A DNA stretch of 64,000 nucleotides from Synechococcales cyanobacterium GL140_1_metabinner_5_sub (GTDB taxonomy: Bacteria; Cyanobacteriota; Cyanobacteriia; Cyanobacteriales; Chamaesiphonaceae): contig JANYHM010000080.1 of NCBI GenBank assembly GCA_025359065.1, positions 20,302 to 84,301 of the forward strand, given 5' to 3'. How positions within the stretch are numbered: the first letter of the stretch is position 1; the number at the start of each line of letters is the position of its first letter. The translations under genes and the position numbers were made by a program. Below the pieces are notes generated by a model that had not been told where the DNA came from, did no database searches, and worked only from the letters and a program-made list of their open reading frames with translations. Of this stretch, positions 8,637 through 18,022 are shown piece by piece.

Positions 8637-9515
8637 ATGAAGTGTGTAATCAATCGGCGAGCGCAGTTCTCGTCTAGCCATCGCTACTACTTACCAGAGC
8701 TGAGCTTGGCAGAAAACGAAGCTCGGTTTGGTTTGGGAGCTTTGCCCAGCGGCCATGGCCACAACTACGAACTGTTTGTGCGCATGTATGGTGATATTGA
8801 TCACAAAGGGATGGTCTTGAACCTATCTGATGTTAAGCATGTGATCAAAAAAGAAGTCACCGCTCAGCTTGATGGTCGTCTGATTAACGAGACTTGGCCA
8901 GAGTTTATCGAGACTTTGCCTACCACCGAAAATATCGCCCGTCAGATTTGGCTAAGGTTAGCTGATCATCTGCCGATCGTCAGCATTACTCTATACGAAC
9001 ATCCCGAACTTTTTGCAGAATACCTAGGTAATGACATGGAAGCTTTTTTGACCGTTGGCACCCACTTTAGCGCAGCGCACCGCCTAGCTCTTGATAGCCT
9101 CAGCCTAGAAGAAAACACTGAAATTTATGGCAAATGTGCCCGGGTTAATGGTCATGGCCACAATTACCACCTAGATGTGACTGTCAAAGGTGAAATGGAT
9201 CCTCGTACCGGCATGTTGGTAGAGCTAGTGGCTCTGAACAAATTAATTGATGAGATTGCGGTAGAGCCTTTAGACCACACTTTTTTGAACAAAGATATTC
9301 CTTACTTCAAAGACATCGTCCCTACCGCTGAAAATATCGCTTTTTATATTGCCAACTTGTTAGATAAACCTATCAGTAAGCTTGGTGCCTCTCTGCACAA
9401 AATCAACCTGATTGAAAGCCCCAACAACTCTTGTGAGATTCTGTGGAGCAAAGATGCGCCAAAAGTTTCTGAGCAAATAGCTGAAGCCAAGATTCCAGCC
9501 ATAGCTGCCAGGTAA
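8637..9515 (+). CDS. Tandem 6-pyruvoyl-tetrahydropterin synthase / QueD-like protein
   Basis: The protein has 292 residues made of two PTPS/QueD-like domains, about 1-135 and 137-280. Each has the zinc-type histidines (SSSHRYY plus GHGHNY; SAAHRL plus GHGHNY). The second half keeps the catalytic Cys (YGKCARVNGHGHNY) and the Asp-His pair (PLDHTFLN). The first half has Gly at the Cys position (FGLGALPSGHGHNY) and Gly for the His (LDGRLIN), so it is probably not catalytic. Members convert 7,8-dihydroneopterin triphosphate to tetrahydropterin products used for queuosine-type bases or pterins; which product is made here is not shown. The ATG at 8637 begins at the first domain; the frame is open far upstream but without family sequence. 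Confidence 0.85.
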   Translation: MKCVINRRAQFSSSHRYYLPELSLAENEARFGLGALPSGHGHNYELFVRMYGDIDHKGMVLNLSDVKHVIKKEVTAQLDGRLINETWPEFIETLPTTENIARQIWLRLADHLPIVSITLYEHPELFAEYLGNDMEAFLTVGTHFSAAHRLALDSLSLEENTEIYGKCARVNGHGHNYHLDVTVKGEMDPRTGMLVELVALNKLIDEIAVEPLDHTFLNKDIPYFKDIVPTAENIAFYIANLLDKPISKLGASLHKINLIESPNNSCEILWSKDAPKVSEQIAEAKIPAIAAR

Positions 9516-9734
9516 TCTAGAGCTTTTTTGGCCTAGTTTTGTAACGAGAACCGATACATTTTGTCAATCTTGCCAGGGATTGGAAATGAGCATGATAAGA
9601 TGTAGAGAAATTTGCTCATTCTGAGCGTCGATCGAGGCATAAAGTCTTGCTAGGCCGACGTTCGGGGCATTGAGGAAGAATGAATCGTACAGATTTCATA
9701 AAGAATACTCCCTATAAAACTTAGGATAAAAATA

Positions 9735-10175
9735 ATGAGTGACACCCCAGCAGAAACCAAGGTTGTAGAAACCACCATGGCAGACATGCCCAATCCTTTG
9801 GGGATAAATTCTGGCACTAGTGCCCCCTTAGCGAAAATTTCCACCAATGATATGGGTCTGAATGACATGACCAAGCAGGCCACCGAATTTTTGGCCTCAC
9901 TGCCCAATGACGTTAAAAAATTCTACGCTGATAACAAAAGTGCCGTTACCACTGTAGGCATTGTGTTTGGCACCATTGTCGGTCTGAAGTTGACCCTTGC
10001 CGTACTGTCGGCTATCAACGAGATTCCGCTGCTGGCACCAACTTTTGAAATGGTTGGCCTAGGATATACTGCTTGGTTCGTATGGCGCTACTTGTTTAGA
10101 GCTGAGACTCGCAACGAACTTACCAGCGAACTCAACAACTTCAAATCTGGCATTTTTGGCAAAAAAGACGCTTAA
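9735..10175 (+). CDS. CAAD domain membrane protein (CURT1-like)
   Basis: The protein has 146 residues. A polar N-terminus of about 60 residues is followed by a CAAD module: an amphipathic helix (LASLPNDVKKFYADNKSAV), a first membrane helix (TVGIVFGTIVGLKLTLAVLSAI), a second (LAPTFEMVGLGYTAWFVWRYL), and a charged C-terminal helix. CAAD domains were named from cyanobacterial aminoacyl-tRNA synthetases and anchor proteins to thylakoids; free-standing forms resemble the plant membrane-curvature protein CURT1. A role in thylakoid shape is therefore likely but inferred. A clear terminator lies directly after the stop, so it is a single-gene unit. Confidence 0.85.
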   Translation: MSDTPAETKVVETTMADMPNPLGINSGTSAPLAKISTNDMGLNDMTKQATEFLASLPNDVKKFYADNKSAVTTVGIVFGTIVGLKLTLAVLSAINEIPLLAPTFEMVGLGYTAWFVWRYLFRAETRNELTSELNNFKSGIFGKKDA

Positions 10176-10192
10176 TCTCTAATCTTTGAATA

Positions 10193-10226
10193 ACACCTGA
10201 TCGCATACAATCGATCGGGTGTTTTT
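10193..10226 (+). terminator. Rho-independent terminator of the CAAD gene
   Basis: ACACCTGATCG pairs with CGATCGGGTGT through one G-U wobble, with an eight-base loop. It is followed by a T run (GTTTTTAT) and lies 18 bases after the stop codon. Confidence 0.85.
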
Positions 10227-10294
10227 ATATAGCTCATGGAACTTATTAAAACAGCCACTCGTCCCGACCAGTATTCCTTATTACCCAATCCTAC

Positions 10295-10768
10295 ATGTCT
10301 TTTCGTACTCTACCAATTTTGACTGCCTTAGTTTTGACTACTGCCCCCGCGCTAGTTGCTAACGCTGCTAGCCCCCGATCAGAAATTCAAGGTACCTATA
10401 GCAAAATCGCTAGTGCTTTTGCGAGAAAAGATCTGAACACTGCCACCAGTTACTTTACTTCTGACTATGCTTACACCGATACCCAAGGTGTAAATCGCAG
10501 CGCCTCTGACCTGCGAGACTACTATGCTCCTTTGTTGAATCCAGTCAATGTTACTAGCAGCAAAATATCTATTCAGCAGTTTAATGCTCAGAATAACCAG
10601 ATACAAACAGTGGTGAAGCAAACATCCAACATGAGCTTAGGCCCCAACAAAATTGTTTATGAAACAACTTCTCGCGATACTTGGGTAAAGACCTCGGCGG
10701 GCTGGCGAATTCAGCAAAGCCAAGTACTAACTGTCAACCAAACGGTCAACGGTAAGCGTTCTACCTAA
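10295..10768 (+). CDS. Secreted NTF2-like (DUF4440/SnoaL-type) protein
   Basis: The protein has 157 residues with a clear signal peptide (hydrophobic ILTALVLTTAPALVANA, cleavage near AASP). The mature part has the NTF2-like pattern: a helix-rich start (TYSKIASAFARKDLNTATSYFTSDYAY), a central loop region, and strands ending in DTWVKTSAGWRIQQSQVL. Such domains bind small molecules or are non-catalytic; the function is unknown. It is probably periplasmic. The last four bases overlap the end of the convergent transporter gene. Confidence 0.75.
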   Translation: MSFRTLPILTALVLTTAPALVANAASPRSEIQGTYSKIASAFARKDLNTATSYFTSDYAYTDTQGVNRSASDLRDYYAPLLNPVNVTSSKISIQQFNAQNNQIQTVVKQTSNMSLGPNKIVYETTSRDTWVKTSAGWRIQQSQVLTVNQTVNGKRST

Positions 10769-11703
10769 GCAAAAAAGTAGACCCAAACCGGAATCATGAT
10801 CAAGAAGATCACCGTGCTGTTAATAATGCTGCTGGCTGCCAAATCTCGATCGAGGTTATATTCTTCTGACAAGATGAGTGCCGCAAAAGCCGAAGGCACG
10901 CCAGCCATAATTACCAGCGCCAGTCTCGCCTGACTGGGCATCTCTACTAGTAATGTGACTAATCCCACCACTCCGGGCATTACCACAGTTTTTAAAACCG
11001 CCGGGATAGCTGCTAGCCGCAAGCTCTGCCAGCCACCAATTTGACTAAGACGAATCCCCATCAACACAAAAGCCCCAGCAATTACCACCATCACTGAGCC
11101 ATGCAGACTAGTTTCTACCAGCGGTGGAAAAGGAATAAAACGAGTGGTAAAACCAAAAAAGAAACCCCAGAGAGAAGGTACCGTTGCTAAATCTTTGAGC
11201 AGCTCCCACCATGGTCTGCTGGTGCCCATTTGGCGACCATAGTAACTGGAGACTAGTACCCCAATTCCATAGGTGCCAATCACGTTTTGAGTGACGCTGT
11301 AAAACACCGCCCAAGGCACACTCGCGGCATCTACTAAAAAAGGCACCACCGAGAGACCAATAAAACCAGTATTGCCCAGCATCGAACAGAGCAGCCAACT
11401 GCCTTGCAAACTGGGGTTTTCTAGCCGTGGTTGCTCCATTAATCGCCGACTGAGGGCTAAACTAATTGCCCCCAAGGCCAAACCCAACAAAATTGCCCCC
11501 GCTGTCAGAAATGGGGCGATTTTGGTACTTGTTAATTCACCGCTCTGGCGAGCTAAGGCAAAAATTTCACAGGGCACCCCGACCCAATACAAACCTCTGC
11601 CTAGCAGCTTAGGAAAACTTTCTGGGAGAAATTTTACGATCAAGAAGCCGAGTCCTGTCCAGAAAAACAGTGGGGTATAGGCTTGAAGCAGACTGTCTGG
11701 CAT
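10765..11703 (-). CDS. AEC family transporter (auxin efflux carrier-like permease)
   Basis: The protein has 312 residues and about ten hydrophobic helices over its whole length. Features typical of the AEC family include GNTGFIGLSVVPFL near the middle and a C-terminal ending with ILSEEYNLDRDLAASSIINSTV before the last helix. AEC members export organic anions or similar solutes through the inner membrane; the substrate is not predictable. It begins two bases after the stop of zipN on the same strand, so the two are cotranscribed, although there is no evident functional link. Confidence 0.85.
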   Translation of the reverse strand: MPDSLLQAYTPLFFWTGLGFLIVKFLPESFPKLLGRGLYWVGVPCEIFALARQSGELTSTKIAPFLTAGAILLGLALGAISLALSRRLMEQPRLENPSLQGSWLLCSMLGNTGFIGLSVVPFLVDAASVPWAVFYSVTQNVIGTYGIGVLVSSYYGRQMGTSRPWWELLKDLATVPSLWGFFFGFTTRFIPFPPLVETSLHGSVMVVIAGAFVLMGIRLSQIGGWQSLRLAAIPAVLKTVVMPGVVGLVTLLVEMPSQARLALVIMAGVPSAFAALILSEEYNLDRDLAASSIINSTVIFLIMIPVWVYFFA

Positions 11704-11705
11704 GT

Positions 11706-13919
11706 TTATTGAATTACGGTCATGTCTTTGATCAACCAGCGACCATCATTATTGACCAAAGCATATCGCACCCGTACACTTTTGGCGTAAGAGTGGTCGC
11801 TATCGAGCTGTTTGTCGGCAATATAAAAATTAGACATTTCATTGACAGTGGCTTCGATGATGCCGCCCCCAGGACTATTACTAACTGCATTGATTTTTAC
11901 GGTGTGCTGATGCTCCCAGTGAGCGCCATCAGCCTTAGCTTCTGTCGATCGGCGTTTGGTTCGAGCTAAGGCCGGATCAGCCAAAATTTGATCTAGAGCA
12001 GCAATATCATATTGGGCAGATAACGCCTTATTCTTGGCCTGTAGCCAAGATTCTACTAACATTTGAGCATTGGCAACAGTGAGCGTAGAGTCAGTAACTG
12101 TTGCTACTTCTGTCTTGGGTAATGTTGCTGCTTTTTTGAGGGGGGTTGCATTGGTCGGTGCCGAAGGCGCGACTTTCTTTTGATTAGCAACTTCTACCGA
12201 TGTTTTAGTTTTGAGGGTGCTGTGAGCAATCAATACCAGGGCGATCGCCGATAATAAGCCACCAAAGCCAATCAGAGCTTGACGCAACAAAATTGGTCGC
12301 CAGCGCTTGCGCCGCGCAATTGCCGATTTTGGTCGATGAGTGAGAGCTGTACTTTCGATCGCTGCCAAATTCCCTGCGCCCAAAGGTGGTTCCACCAAAG
12401 GCAATCCAGAGGATTCAGGACCGGGATCTTCCATAAATGAGGCATCTGGCACTGAGGCTCGTTTCTTTTGGGGACGCTCGAAGGGCACCACATTATCGCC
12501 AGCCCCAGGCGGAATGGTGGGACGAGTCACCAAAGTTCTTTCGACCATTGGCAAATCAACCTGGGATCGATCGATCGGTTTGGCCGTTCCAAAGGTTGGT
12601 GCCGAAGGAGTGCCAAAAGCTGGTAATGCGACCGAAGCTGGTACATTGGCAAAAGGAGCTAGTTCTCCAGAAGTCTCATTAAACAGCGTCAGATCGCCAG
12701 AGGCTGGAGGTAAATCGTCTAGATAAGCCTGTACCTGGCGATTATCGAAATATCCTTGCAGAGAAGCCTTGTGATGAGCTAAGTCAGCAAAGTGAGGAAA
12801 AACTTGAGACTGGAACCACAGCTCACTGTAACGGCAGAGTCCTAACAATAGGTCTTCGTTAGTGCTGGAGTTCTTGCGAATATACTCTAATGATTCGCGG
12901 TCTTGACTGCGTTCTAGGGCATTTTGGGCTTCTTTTGTTTGGCCTAGCAGCAAATAGCAGAGAGCTTGTTCAATAAAAACATCTTGACGACGACCTAGAT
13001 TTTTCAGCAAGAGCTGCTTGGCTCGATGCACCAACTCGGGCATTTGGTAATAGAAGCCCCTGGCCACCATGGCATAGACCAAAAGGTAGGTAAACACGGG
13101 GTTGCCAGATTGCAAGGCGGGTTCTTCAAACAAGCCCTGCTGCTCGTGGGTAGTCAAATAACGGCGAATTTGATCGACGTAGGCAATAAAGCCATCTTGG
13201 GTCATGCCATAAGTTTTATAGCCCTGGGGACTGCTGCAAGCACTGACTACTTCTTGTAATAGGGAAAGCGCCTGCTGATGGTTTTCTACTGAGGTATCGG
13301 GGCTACAGAGCAGCGATAAAATGTACTGCGGGCGGAATTTGGATAGCTCCTTGTTGATTTCGGCTTGGACGGTGGGGTAAATTCCTTGCTGACGCAGCAG
13401 CTTAATGCTGGTTTCTAGTGCCTGACAGCCTTCAGCGGGTTTGTTTTGCCGCCATTCTTCGCGGCCTAGTTCTAAGAGAGTAAGCGCGACGGTTAGGTGC
13501 AAAGAATTTCGAGTTTCTTCTAGATCAGCGTTGCCGATCGACTGCTGCAAAATTTGATCGCTGCCTAACAATGGCCACGCGATCGTCAGCAACCCCTCAT
13601 ATTCGCCAATTTCCGACATGATTAGCAAACCACCCAAGAGGCGATCTGCCGGGATTTCTAGGCTGCTAGGGGGCTGTTCTCCAGCAGGGAAATGTGGATT
13701 GGCTTCCGTCTGGGCAGCATCATACTGTGATCGTTCTGAGGGATGAGCTAAAACTTCGTAGGCATCACCCAAGAGCTTCCGGCGAGACTCGATCGCCGTG
13801 GAGGTATATTCATGGCGGGGCTGTTGCAGATTTCGGTCAGCATAAGCCTGCTGAATTTGACCCATTGTTGCAGCAGTGGGAACACCAAGAATCTGATAGT
13901 AATCGAGTGGAATGCGCAT
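11706..13919 (-). CDS. zipN: Cell division protein ZipN (Ftn2/ARC6/Cdv2)
   Basis: With the ATG at 13919 the protein has 737 residues and starts MRIPLDYYQILGVP, the usual opening of cyanobacterial Ftn2/ZipN. It has a divergent DnaJ-like domain at about 1-70 (lacking the HPD catalytic triplet), a long helical region with an ARC6-like character to about 450, and a proline- and serine-rich linker. One membrane helix lies at about 546-566 (FGGLLSAIALVLIAHS), and an IMS-type domain covers about 615-737. ZipN tethers FtsZ to the membrane and organises the division ring. The frame is open 45 codons upstream but that part does not match the family. It is followed by the AEC transporter with a two-base gap. 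Confidence 0.92.
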   Translation of the reverse strand: MRIPLDYYQILGVPTAATMGQIQQAYADRNLQQPRHEYTSTAIESRRKLLGDAYEVLAHPSERSQYDAAQTEANPHFPAGEQPPSSLEIPADRLLGGLLIMSEIGEYEGLLTIAWPLLGSDQILQQSIGNADLEETRNSLHLTVALTLLELGREEWRQNKPAEGCQALETSIKLLRQQGIYPTVQAEINKELSKFRPQYILSLLCSPDTSVENHQQALSLLQEVVSACSSPQGYKTYGMTQDGFIAYVDQIRRYLTTHEQQGLFEEPALQSGNPVFTYLLVYAMVARGFYYQMPELVHRAKQLLLKNLGRRQDVFIEQALCYLLLGQTKEAQNALERSQDRESLEYIRKNSSTNEDLLLGLCRYSELWFQSQVFPHFADLAHHKASLQGYFDNRQVQAYLDDLPPASGDLTLFNETSGELAPFANVPASVALPAFGTPSAPTFGTAKPIDRSQVDLPMVERTLVTRPTIPPGAGDNVVPFERPQKKRASVPDASFMEDPGPESSGLPLVEPPLGAGNLAAIESTALTHRPKSAIARRKRWRPILLRQALIGFGGLLSAIALVLIAHSTLKTKTSVEVANQKKVAPSAPTNATPLKKAATLPKTEVATVTDSTLTVANAQMLVESWLQAKNKALSAQYDIAALDQILADPALARTKRRSTEAKADGAHWEHQHTVKINAVSNSPGGGIIEATVNEMSNFYIADKQLDSDHSYAKSVRVRYALVNNDGRWLIKDMTVIQ

Positions 13920-14203
13920 GGATCGCCTGATAGATGCAGTATTTGACATCAATTGATCTGCCGCCATAAAAAGTTTGGAAAAGACGAAATTTCGATCCCC
14001 CCTATTATTAGTTATGGGGTAATTTTTGGCAACGATTGTTAGGATAATCTTCACTGATCCACTGTCGATACAATGGCCGATTGTTGATTGATCGCTGCCC
14101 TAAATATCTAAATTTGCAGAAAAACTGCGGTATCAGGTAGAACTTAATACCGATTAAGTCTTAAAATGTCTGCTGAAGACATCCACACAAGAGCACGGAA
14201 CCA

Positions 14204-15235
14204 ATGCCTCAAGAGCGAATTGCACCAACCTTTCAGCCCCGAGCCAATGAAATCACTCAAGCTGAAGGAATAATTCTGTACCGAGACATGGTGCTCGGGC
14301 GCACCTTTGAAGACAAATGCGCCGAGATGTACTATCGGGGGAAGATGTTCGGTTTTGTCCACCTCTACAACGGACAAGAAGCGGTTTCTTCGGGGGTAAT
14401 TAAAGCCATGCGCGGTGGTCAGGACTACGTATCTAGCACCTACCGCGATCACGTTCACGCTCTGAGTGCTGGGGTGCCTGCCCGTCAGGTAATGGCCGAG
14501 CTGTTTGGCAAAGAAACGGGCTGTAGTAAGGGTCGCGGTGGCTCCATGCACATGTTTTCGGCAGAACACCGAGTTTTGGGGGGCTATGCCTTTATTGCCG
14601 AAGGTATTCCGGTGGCTACTGGAGCAGCTTTTGCCAGCAAGTATCGACGGGAAGCTTTGAATGATCCCAGCCACGACTTAGTATCGGCCAGCTTTTTTGG
14701 TGATGGTGCTGCCAACAATGGCCAGTTCTTTGAATGTTTGAATATGGCAGCTCTTTGGAAGCTCCCAGCGATTTTTGTGGTGGAGAATAATAAGTGGGCG
14801 ATCGGGATGGCGCACGAACGAGCTACTTCGATCCCAGAAATTTATACCAAGGGTGCAGCCTTTGGGATGCCAGGAGTAGAAGTAGACGGCATGGACGTGT
14901 TAGCGGTGCATCGGGTGGCTAAAGAAGCCGTAGCCCGTGCCCGAGCAGGTGAAGGCCCAACTTTAATTGAGGCTCTAACTTACCGGTTTAGGGGTCACTC
15001 CTTAGCCGACCCCGATGAGCTGCGGTCTCAAGAAGAAAAAGATTTCTGGTTTGCCCGCGACCCAATTAAAAAGTTTGCTGGCTATTTGATCGAAAACAAA
15101 TTGGCTACTGCGGAAGAGTTGAAATTGATCGATCAAGAAATCCAGGCGATCGTAGATGATTCGGTAGAATTCGCCGAAGCCAGCCCCGACCCCGATCCTA
15201 GCGAACTACGCCGCTATATTTTCGCAGAAGATTAG
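14204..15235 (+). CDS. pdhA: Pyruvate dehydrogenase E1 component, alpha subunit
   Basis: The protein has 343 residues. It has the thiamine diphosphate motif running from GDGAANNG to VVENN, preceded by GGSMHMF, and phosphorylation-loop-like [14 protein letters not shown], all as in PDH E1 alpha. It decarboxylates pyruvate together with E1 beta, feeding acetyl groups to the E2 core; the enzyme is cytosolic. As often in cyanobacteria the E1 beta and E2 genes are not adjacent. It is divergent from zipN across 284 bases. A hairpin follows the stop. Confidence 0.95.
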   Translation: MPQERIAPTFQPRANEITQAEGIILYRDMVLGRTFEDKCAEMYYRGKMFGFVHLYNGQEAVSSGVIKAMRGGQDYVSSTYRDHVHALSAGVPARQVMAELFGKETGCSKGRGGSMHMFSAEHRVLGGYAFIAEGIPVATGAAFASKYRREALNDPSHDLVSASFFGDGAANNGQFFECLNMAALWKLPAIFVVENNKWAIGMAHERATSIPEIYTKGAAFGMPGVEVDGMDVLAVHRVAKEAVARARAGEGPTLIEALTYRFRGHSLADPDELRSQEEKDFWFARDPIKKFAGYLIENKLATAEELKLIDQEIQAIVDDSVEFAEASPDPDPSELRRYIFAED

Positions 15236-15277
15236 GATTTATGCGGAAGGTCAGAGAACCACTGTTTTTTCTTTAAT

Positions 15278-15303
15278 TCCTAGCTCTAAGAAATAGAGCT
15301 AGG
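15278..15303. terminator. Hairpin after pdhA
   Basis: TCCTAGCTCTA and TAGAGCTAGGA form a perfect 11-bp stem with a four-base loop 42 bases after pdhA. The following bases (TGTAATTTA) are not a clean T tract, so it may terminate weakly or shape the leader of the downstream cytochrome assembly gene. Confidence 0.55.
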
Positions 15304-15335
15304 ATGTAATTTACACTTATAAAAAATTTTTAGCC

Positions 15336-16310
15336 ATGAACTTAGTCGAGCTACAGAGCTACTTAGACAATATTTCCTTTGGCATACTGCTGCTTACCAT
15401 GTTGGTTTACTGGGTGGGAGTAGCTTTTCCCCAATTGCCCCTCAAAACCCTGGGGACAGTGGGCATGTTGATTGCCAACCTCTGTATCGCTGCTCTGTTG
15501 GCCGCCCGCTGGATAGCCGCCGGATATTTTCCCCTCAGCAATCTTTATGAATCTTTATTTTTCTTGGCCTGGGGGATCACTGCGATCCATCTAGTCGCCG
15601 AGAAAATGAGCCAGAGTCGTTTAGTGGGAGCTGCTACTGCACCAGTCGCCATGGGCATTTGTGCCTTTGCGGCTTTGACATTACCGGACGAAATGCAAAA
15701 CTCGGCTCCTTTGGTTCCTGCCCTGAAATCCAACTGGTTGATGATGCACGTAAGCGTGATGATGATCTCTTACTCCACCCTAATGGTTGGTGCAGTCATG
15801 GCCATCACTTTTTTGATTGTCACTGCTGGGCAACAAGTAGAGCTGCAAGGTAGTTCCTTGGGCATCGGCGGCTATCGGCTGAACTCTAATCTAGATTTGG
15901 AAGATAATGGTTCTTCTACTGCGACTATGCCCATTGGTAATGTGGCAACTATGACTAGAGCCACTGTAACCCTTTCGCCTCAGCGACTTAGCCTTGCTCA
16001 AACTCTAGATAACGTCAGCTATCGGATCATTGGCTTGGGCTTTCCGTTACTAACGATCGGGATTATTGCTGGTGGTGTTTGGGCCAACGAAGCTTGGGGT
16101 TCTTATTGGAGCTGGGATCCCAAAGAAACTTGGGCGTTGATTACCTGGCTGTTTTTCGCGGCATATCTGCATTCTCGCATCACCAAAGGTTGGCAGGGTC
16201 GCAAACCAGCGATCTTGGCGGCTACTGGGTTTGTGGTAATTTGGATCTGCTATTTAGGCGTAAATATTTTGGGCAAAGGATTACATAGCTATGGCTGGTT
16301 CTTTAACTAG
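15336..16310 (+). CDS. ccsA: Cytochrome c biogenesis protein CcsA (called CcsB in some systems)
   Basis: The protein has 324 residues and about eight membrane helices. The tryptophan-rich heme-handling signature is present ([18 protein letters not shown]), with a conserved His just before it in the fold ([12 protein letters not shown]) and another near the end ([10 protein letters not shown]). It belongs to system II cytochrome c maturation, carrying heme across the thylakoid or inner membrane to apocytochromes with Ccs1. It lies downstream of pdhA, separated by a hairpin, and 81 bases before the KGK gene. The partner Ccs1 is not in the window. Confidence 0.92.
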   Translation: MNLVELQSYLDNISFGILLLTMLVYWVGVAFPQLPLKTLGTVGMLIANLCIAALLAARWIAAGYFPLSNLYESLFFLAWGITAIHLVAEKMSQSRLVGAATAPVAMGICAFAALTLPDEMQNSAPLVPALKSNWLMMHVSVMMISYSTLMVGAVMAITFLIVTAGQQVELQGSSLGIGGYRLNSNLDLEDNGSSTATMPIGNVATMTRATVTLSPQRLSLAQTLDNVSYRIIGLGFPLLTIGIIAGGVWANEAWGSYWSWDPKETWALITWLFFAAYLHSRITKGWQGRKPAILAATGFVVIWICYLGVNILGKGLHSYGWFFN

Positions 16311-16391
16311 CTGCTAAGATAGTGGCGCGTTCGACACCAGTAGTGTAATCGACCTGTAAGATAAGTAACACCAAATAATTGGGAGATATTC

Positions 16392-17000
16392 GTGAGCAAA
16401 CAGTTTCATCCCCTAGCCGATGGGGAAGTAGTTTCGGTTAAAGACACCTGCCGGGTGAGTGAGTTAGCCGCCCAAATCCGCAGTAAAGTGGCCGATAGCT
16501 TGGCCGAGTGGTCTGACGAGCATGGCGTAGATGGGGAAGTGCTGCGCTTTGGTGCTCAAGGCTGGGAAAAAGGCAAAGTCCGTCTGCATCTGGCGATCGA
16601 GTTCTGTCCAGATGATGCGAGCAGTGCCGTTGCGCCCCCCCAAGCTGTTCATCAACCAAATGCTGCCGCTTCAGGAGCTACCAACATGCTAGCCGCACCT
16701 GCCGGTGCCGTGGCCACCGCAGCGATCAATTTACCAGCAGTTGCTATCCAACCTCATGGCGACTCTACTGCTGTAGATGACAACTTTGAGCTGGGCACCA
16801 TGTCTGATATCAGCGGTGAGGTTAACCTAAATCTCAGTGATGCCCCTGGTGGCTATGTAGATTTCGATCTTTCTGCTGCCATGCCCGATTTAAACCTCGA
16901 AGAACTGGTGGCCAACGTGCAGGCCAATCGGCCTTCTTTGGTAGAAGAAGTTTGGAGCGAAATCGAGCAGCCCAATTGGCCAGGAGTCACTCGCACTTAG
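16392..17000 (+). CDS. KGK domain-containing protein
   Basis: The protein has 202 residues and starts with GTG at 16392, chosen because of GGGAG nine bases upstream. The first about 80 residues match the KGK family: an opening like HPLADGEVVSVKD and the signature GWEKGKVRLHLAIEFCPD. The rest is a low-complexity Ala/Pro-rich linker and an acidic C-terminus (VNLNLSDAPGGYVDFDLSAAMPDLNLEELVANV). The KGK family is mostly cyanobacterial and has no established function. The reading frame overlaps the presumed start of tilS by 49 bases. Confidence 0.8.
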   Translation: MSKQFHPLADGEVVSVKDTCRVSELAAQIRSKVADSLAEWSDEHGVDGEVLRFGAQGWEKGKVRLHLAIEFCPDDASSAVAPPQAVHQPNAAASGATNMLAAPAGAVATAAINLPAVAIQPHGDSTAVDDNFELGTMSDISGEVNLNLSDAPGGYVDFDLSAAMPDLNLEELVANVQANRPSLVEEVWSEIEQPNWPGVTRT

Positions 17001-17980
17001 GTTGGGGGTTCGTATTGGGAGCGAAACCATCGCTATCTGCTCAACTGCAAGCTCATCTAGAGCGTCAACAGCTATTGCCTCAGGGTTCCAAAGTGCTAGT
17101 GGCCGTTTCTGGTGGCCAAGACTCTCTTTGCCTGGGGCAACTTTTGCTAGATTTGCAAACCCGCTGGCAGTGGCAGCTAGCAATAGGTCACTGCGATCAT
17201 GGCTGGTCAGCAGATCAGGGTATTGCCGATCGAGTGCGCACTATGGCTCAAACCTGGCAGTTGCCCTTTTATTGTTGGAATGCCCAAAACTTACCCGAAA
17301 CCGAAGCAGCAGCCCGCCACTGGCGCTACCAAGCTCTAATTGCCATGGCACAGACCAGAGGCTACCAGTATGTGGTGACGGGGCATACCCAAAGTGACTT
17401 GGCTGAAACCTTGTTGTACAATCTGATTCGGGGAGCAGGCAGTGAGGGTTTAAGCAGCTTGCGTTCTTTTCGTCCTCTTGCTCCTGGTATTCAGTTAGTT
17501 CGCCCGATGCTCCATATTGATCGCCAGTCCACCGGCCTATTTTGCCAACAGCAGCAGTTGCCCGTGTGGCTAGATACCTATAATGACCAGCCGCGCTACG
17601 CCCGCAATCGGGTGCGCCAAAATATTGCCGAACTTACAGCGCAGTTTCATCCCCGAATTACTTTACACTTTGCCCAAACTGCCCAAATTTTGGCTGCTGA
17701 ATCAGATTACTTACAAGAATTGGCCGCAGCCCAATATCGATCGGCCTTAATTGCCCCCGGTCAGCTCGATCGTCAGGCTATCAATGTTTTGCCCTTGGCA
17801 CTGCAACGCCGGGTAATTAAGCTATTTTTGCAAAACTATGACCCAAGCTTTGGGTTGATCGAAGAAATTGTCGGACTACTTAAATCTCCTCACCATAGTC
17901 GCAGTAGCTCTTTGCGGGGCGGTAGCACTGTAGCCGTAGTCCATGACCAGCTCCACATCCAAACGCAGAAAAGGGTGTAG
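16952..17980 (+). CDS. tilS: tRNA(Ile)-lysidine synthase TilS
   Basis: The protein has 342 residues. The PP-loop ATP site is VAVSGGQDSLCLG, followed by HCDHGWSADQ and VVTGHTQSDLAETLLYNLIRGAG, all TilS signatures. The enzyme adds lysine to C34 of the CAU-anticodon tRNA(Ile) so that it reads AUA codons. The listed start is the first ATG, within the KGK gene; the catalytic core begins about residue 45, so a TTG at 17015 is an alternative. The C-terminal substrate-binding domain is short compared with Proteobacteria but usual for cyanobacteria. The stop codon is inside a terminator hairpin. Confidence 0.9.
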   Translation: MERNRAAQLARSHSHLGWGFVLGAKPSLSAQLQAHLERQQLLPQGSKVLVAVSGGQDSLCLGQLLLDLQTRWQWQLAIGHCDHGWSADQGIADRVRTMAQTWQLPFYCWNAQNLPETEAAARHWRYQALIAMAQTRGYQYVVTGHTQSDLAETLLYNLIRGAGSEGLSSLRSFRPLAPGIQLVRPMLHIDRQSTGLFCQQQQLPVWLDTYNDQPRYARNRVRQNIAELTAQFHPRITLHFAQTAQILAAESDYLQELAAAQYRSALIAPGQLDRQAINVLPLALQRRVIKLFLQNYDPSFGLIEEIVGLLKSPHHSRSSSLRGGSTVAVVHDQLHIQTQKRV

Positions 17981-17997
17981 CAACAGGCTACACCCTT
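17969..17997 (-). terminator. Terminator for hmpF, formed partly by the end of tilS
   Basis: AAGGGTGTAGC and GCTACACCCTT form an 11-bp perfect stem with a five-base loop. Read on the minus strand the hairpin is followed by TTTTCTGCG, so it should stop hmpF transcripts. The tilS stop codon (17978-17980) lies in one arm. The plus-strand tail (CAAGCAAA) is poor for termination. Confidence 0.7.
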
Positions 17998-18022
17998 CAA
18001 GCAAATAGGTAATCTTCAGATA

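Noticed and set aside
14144..14674. 176-residue minus-strand frame opposite pdhA
   Set aside because: It overlaps the TPP enzyme frame and has no coherent domain.
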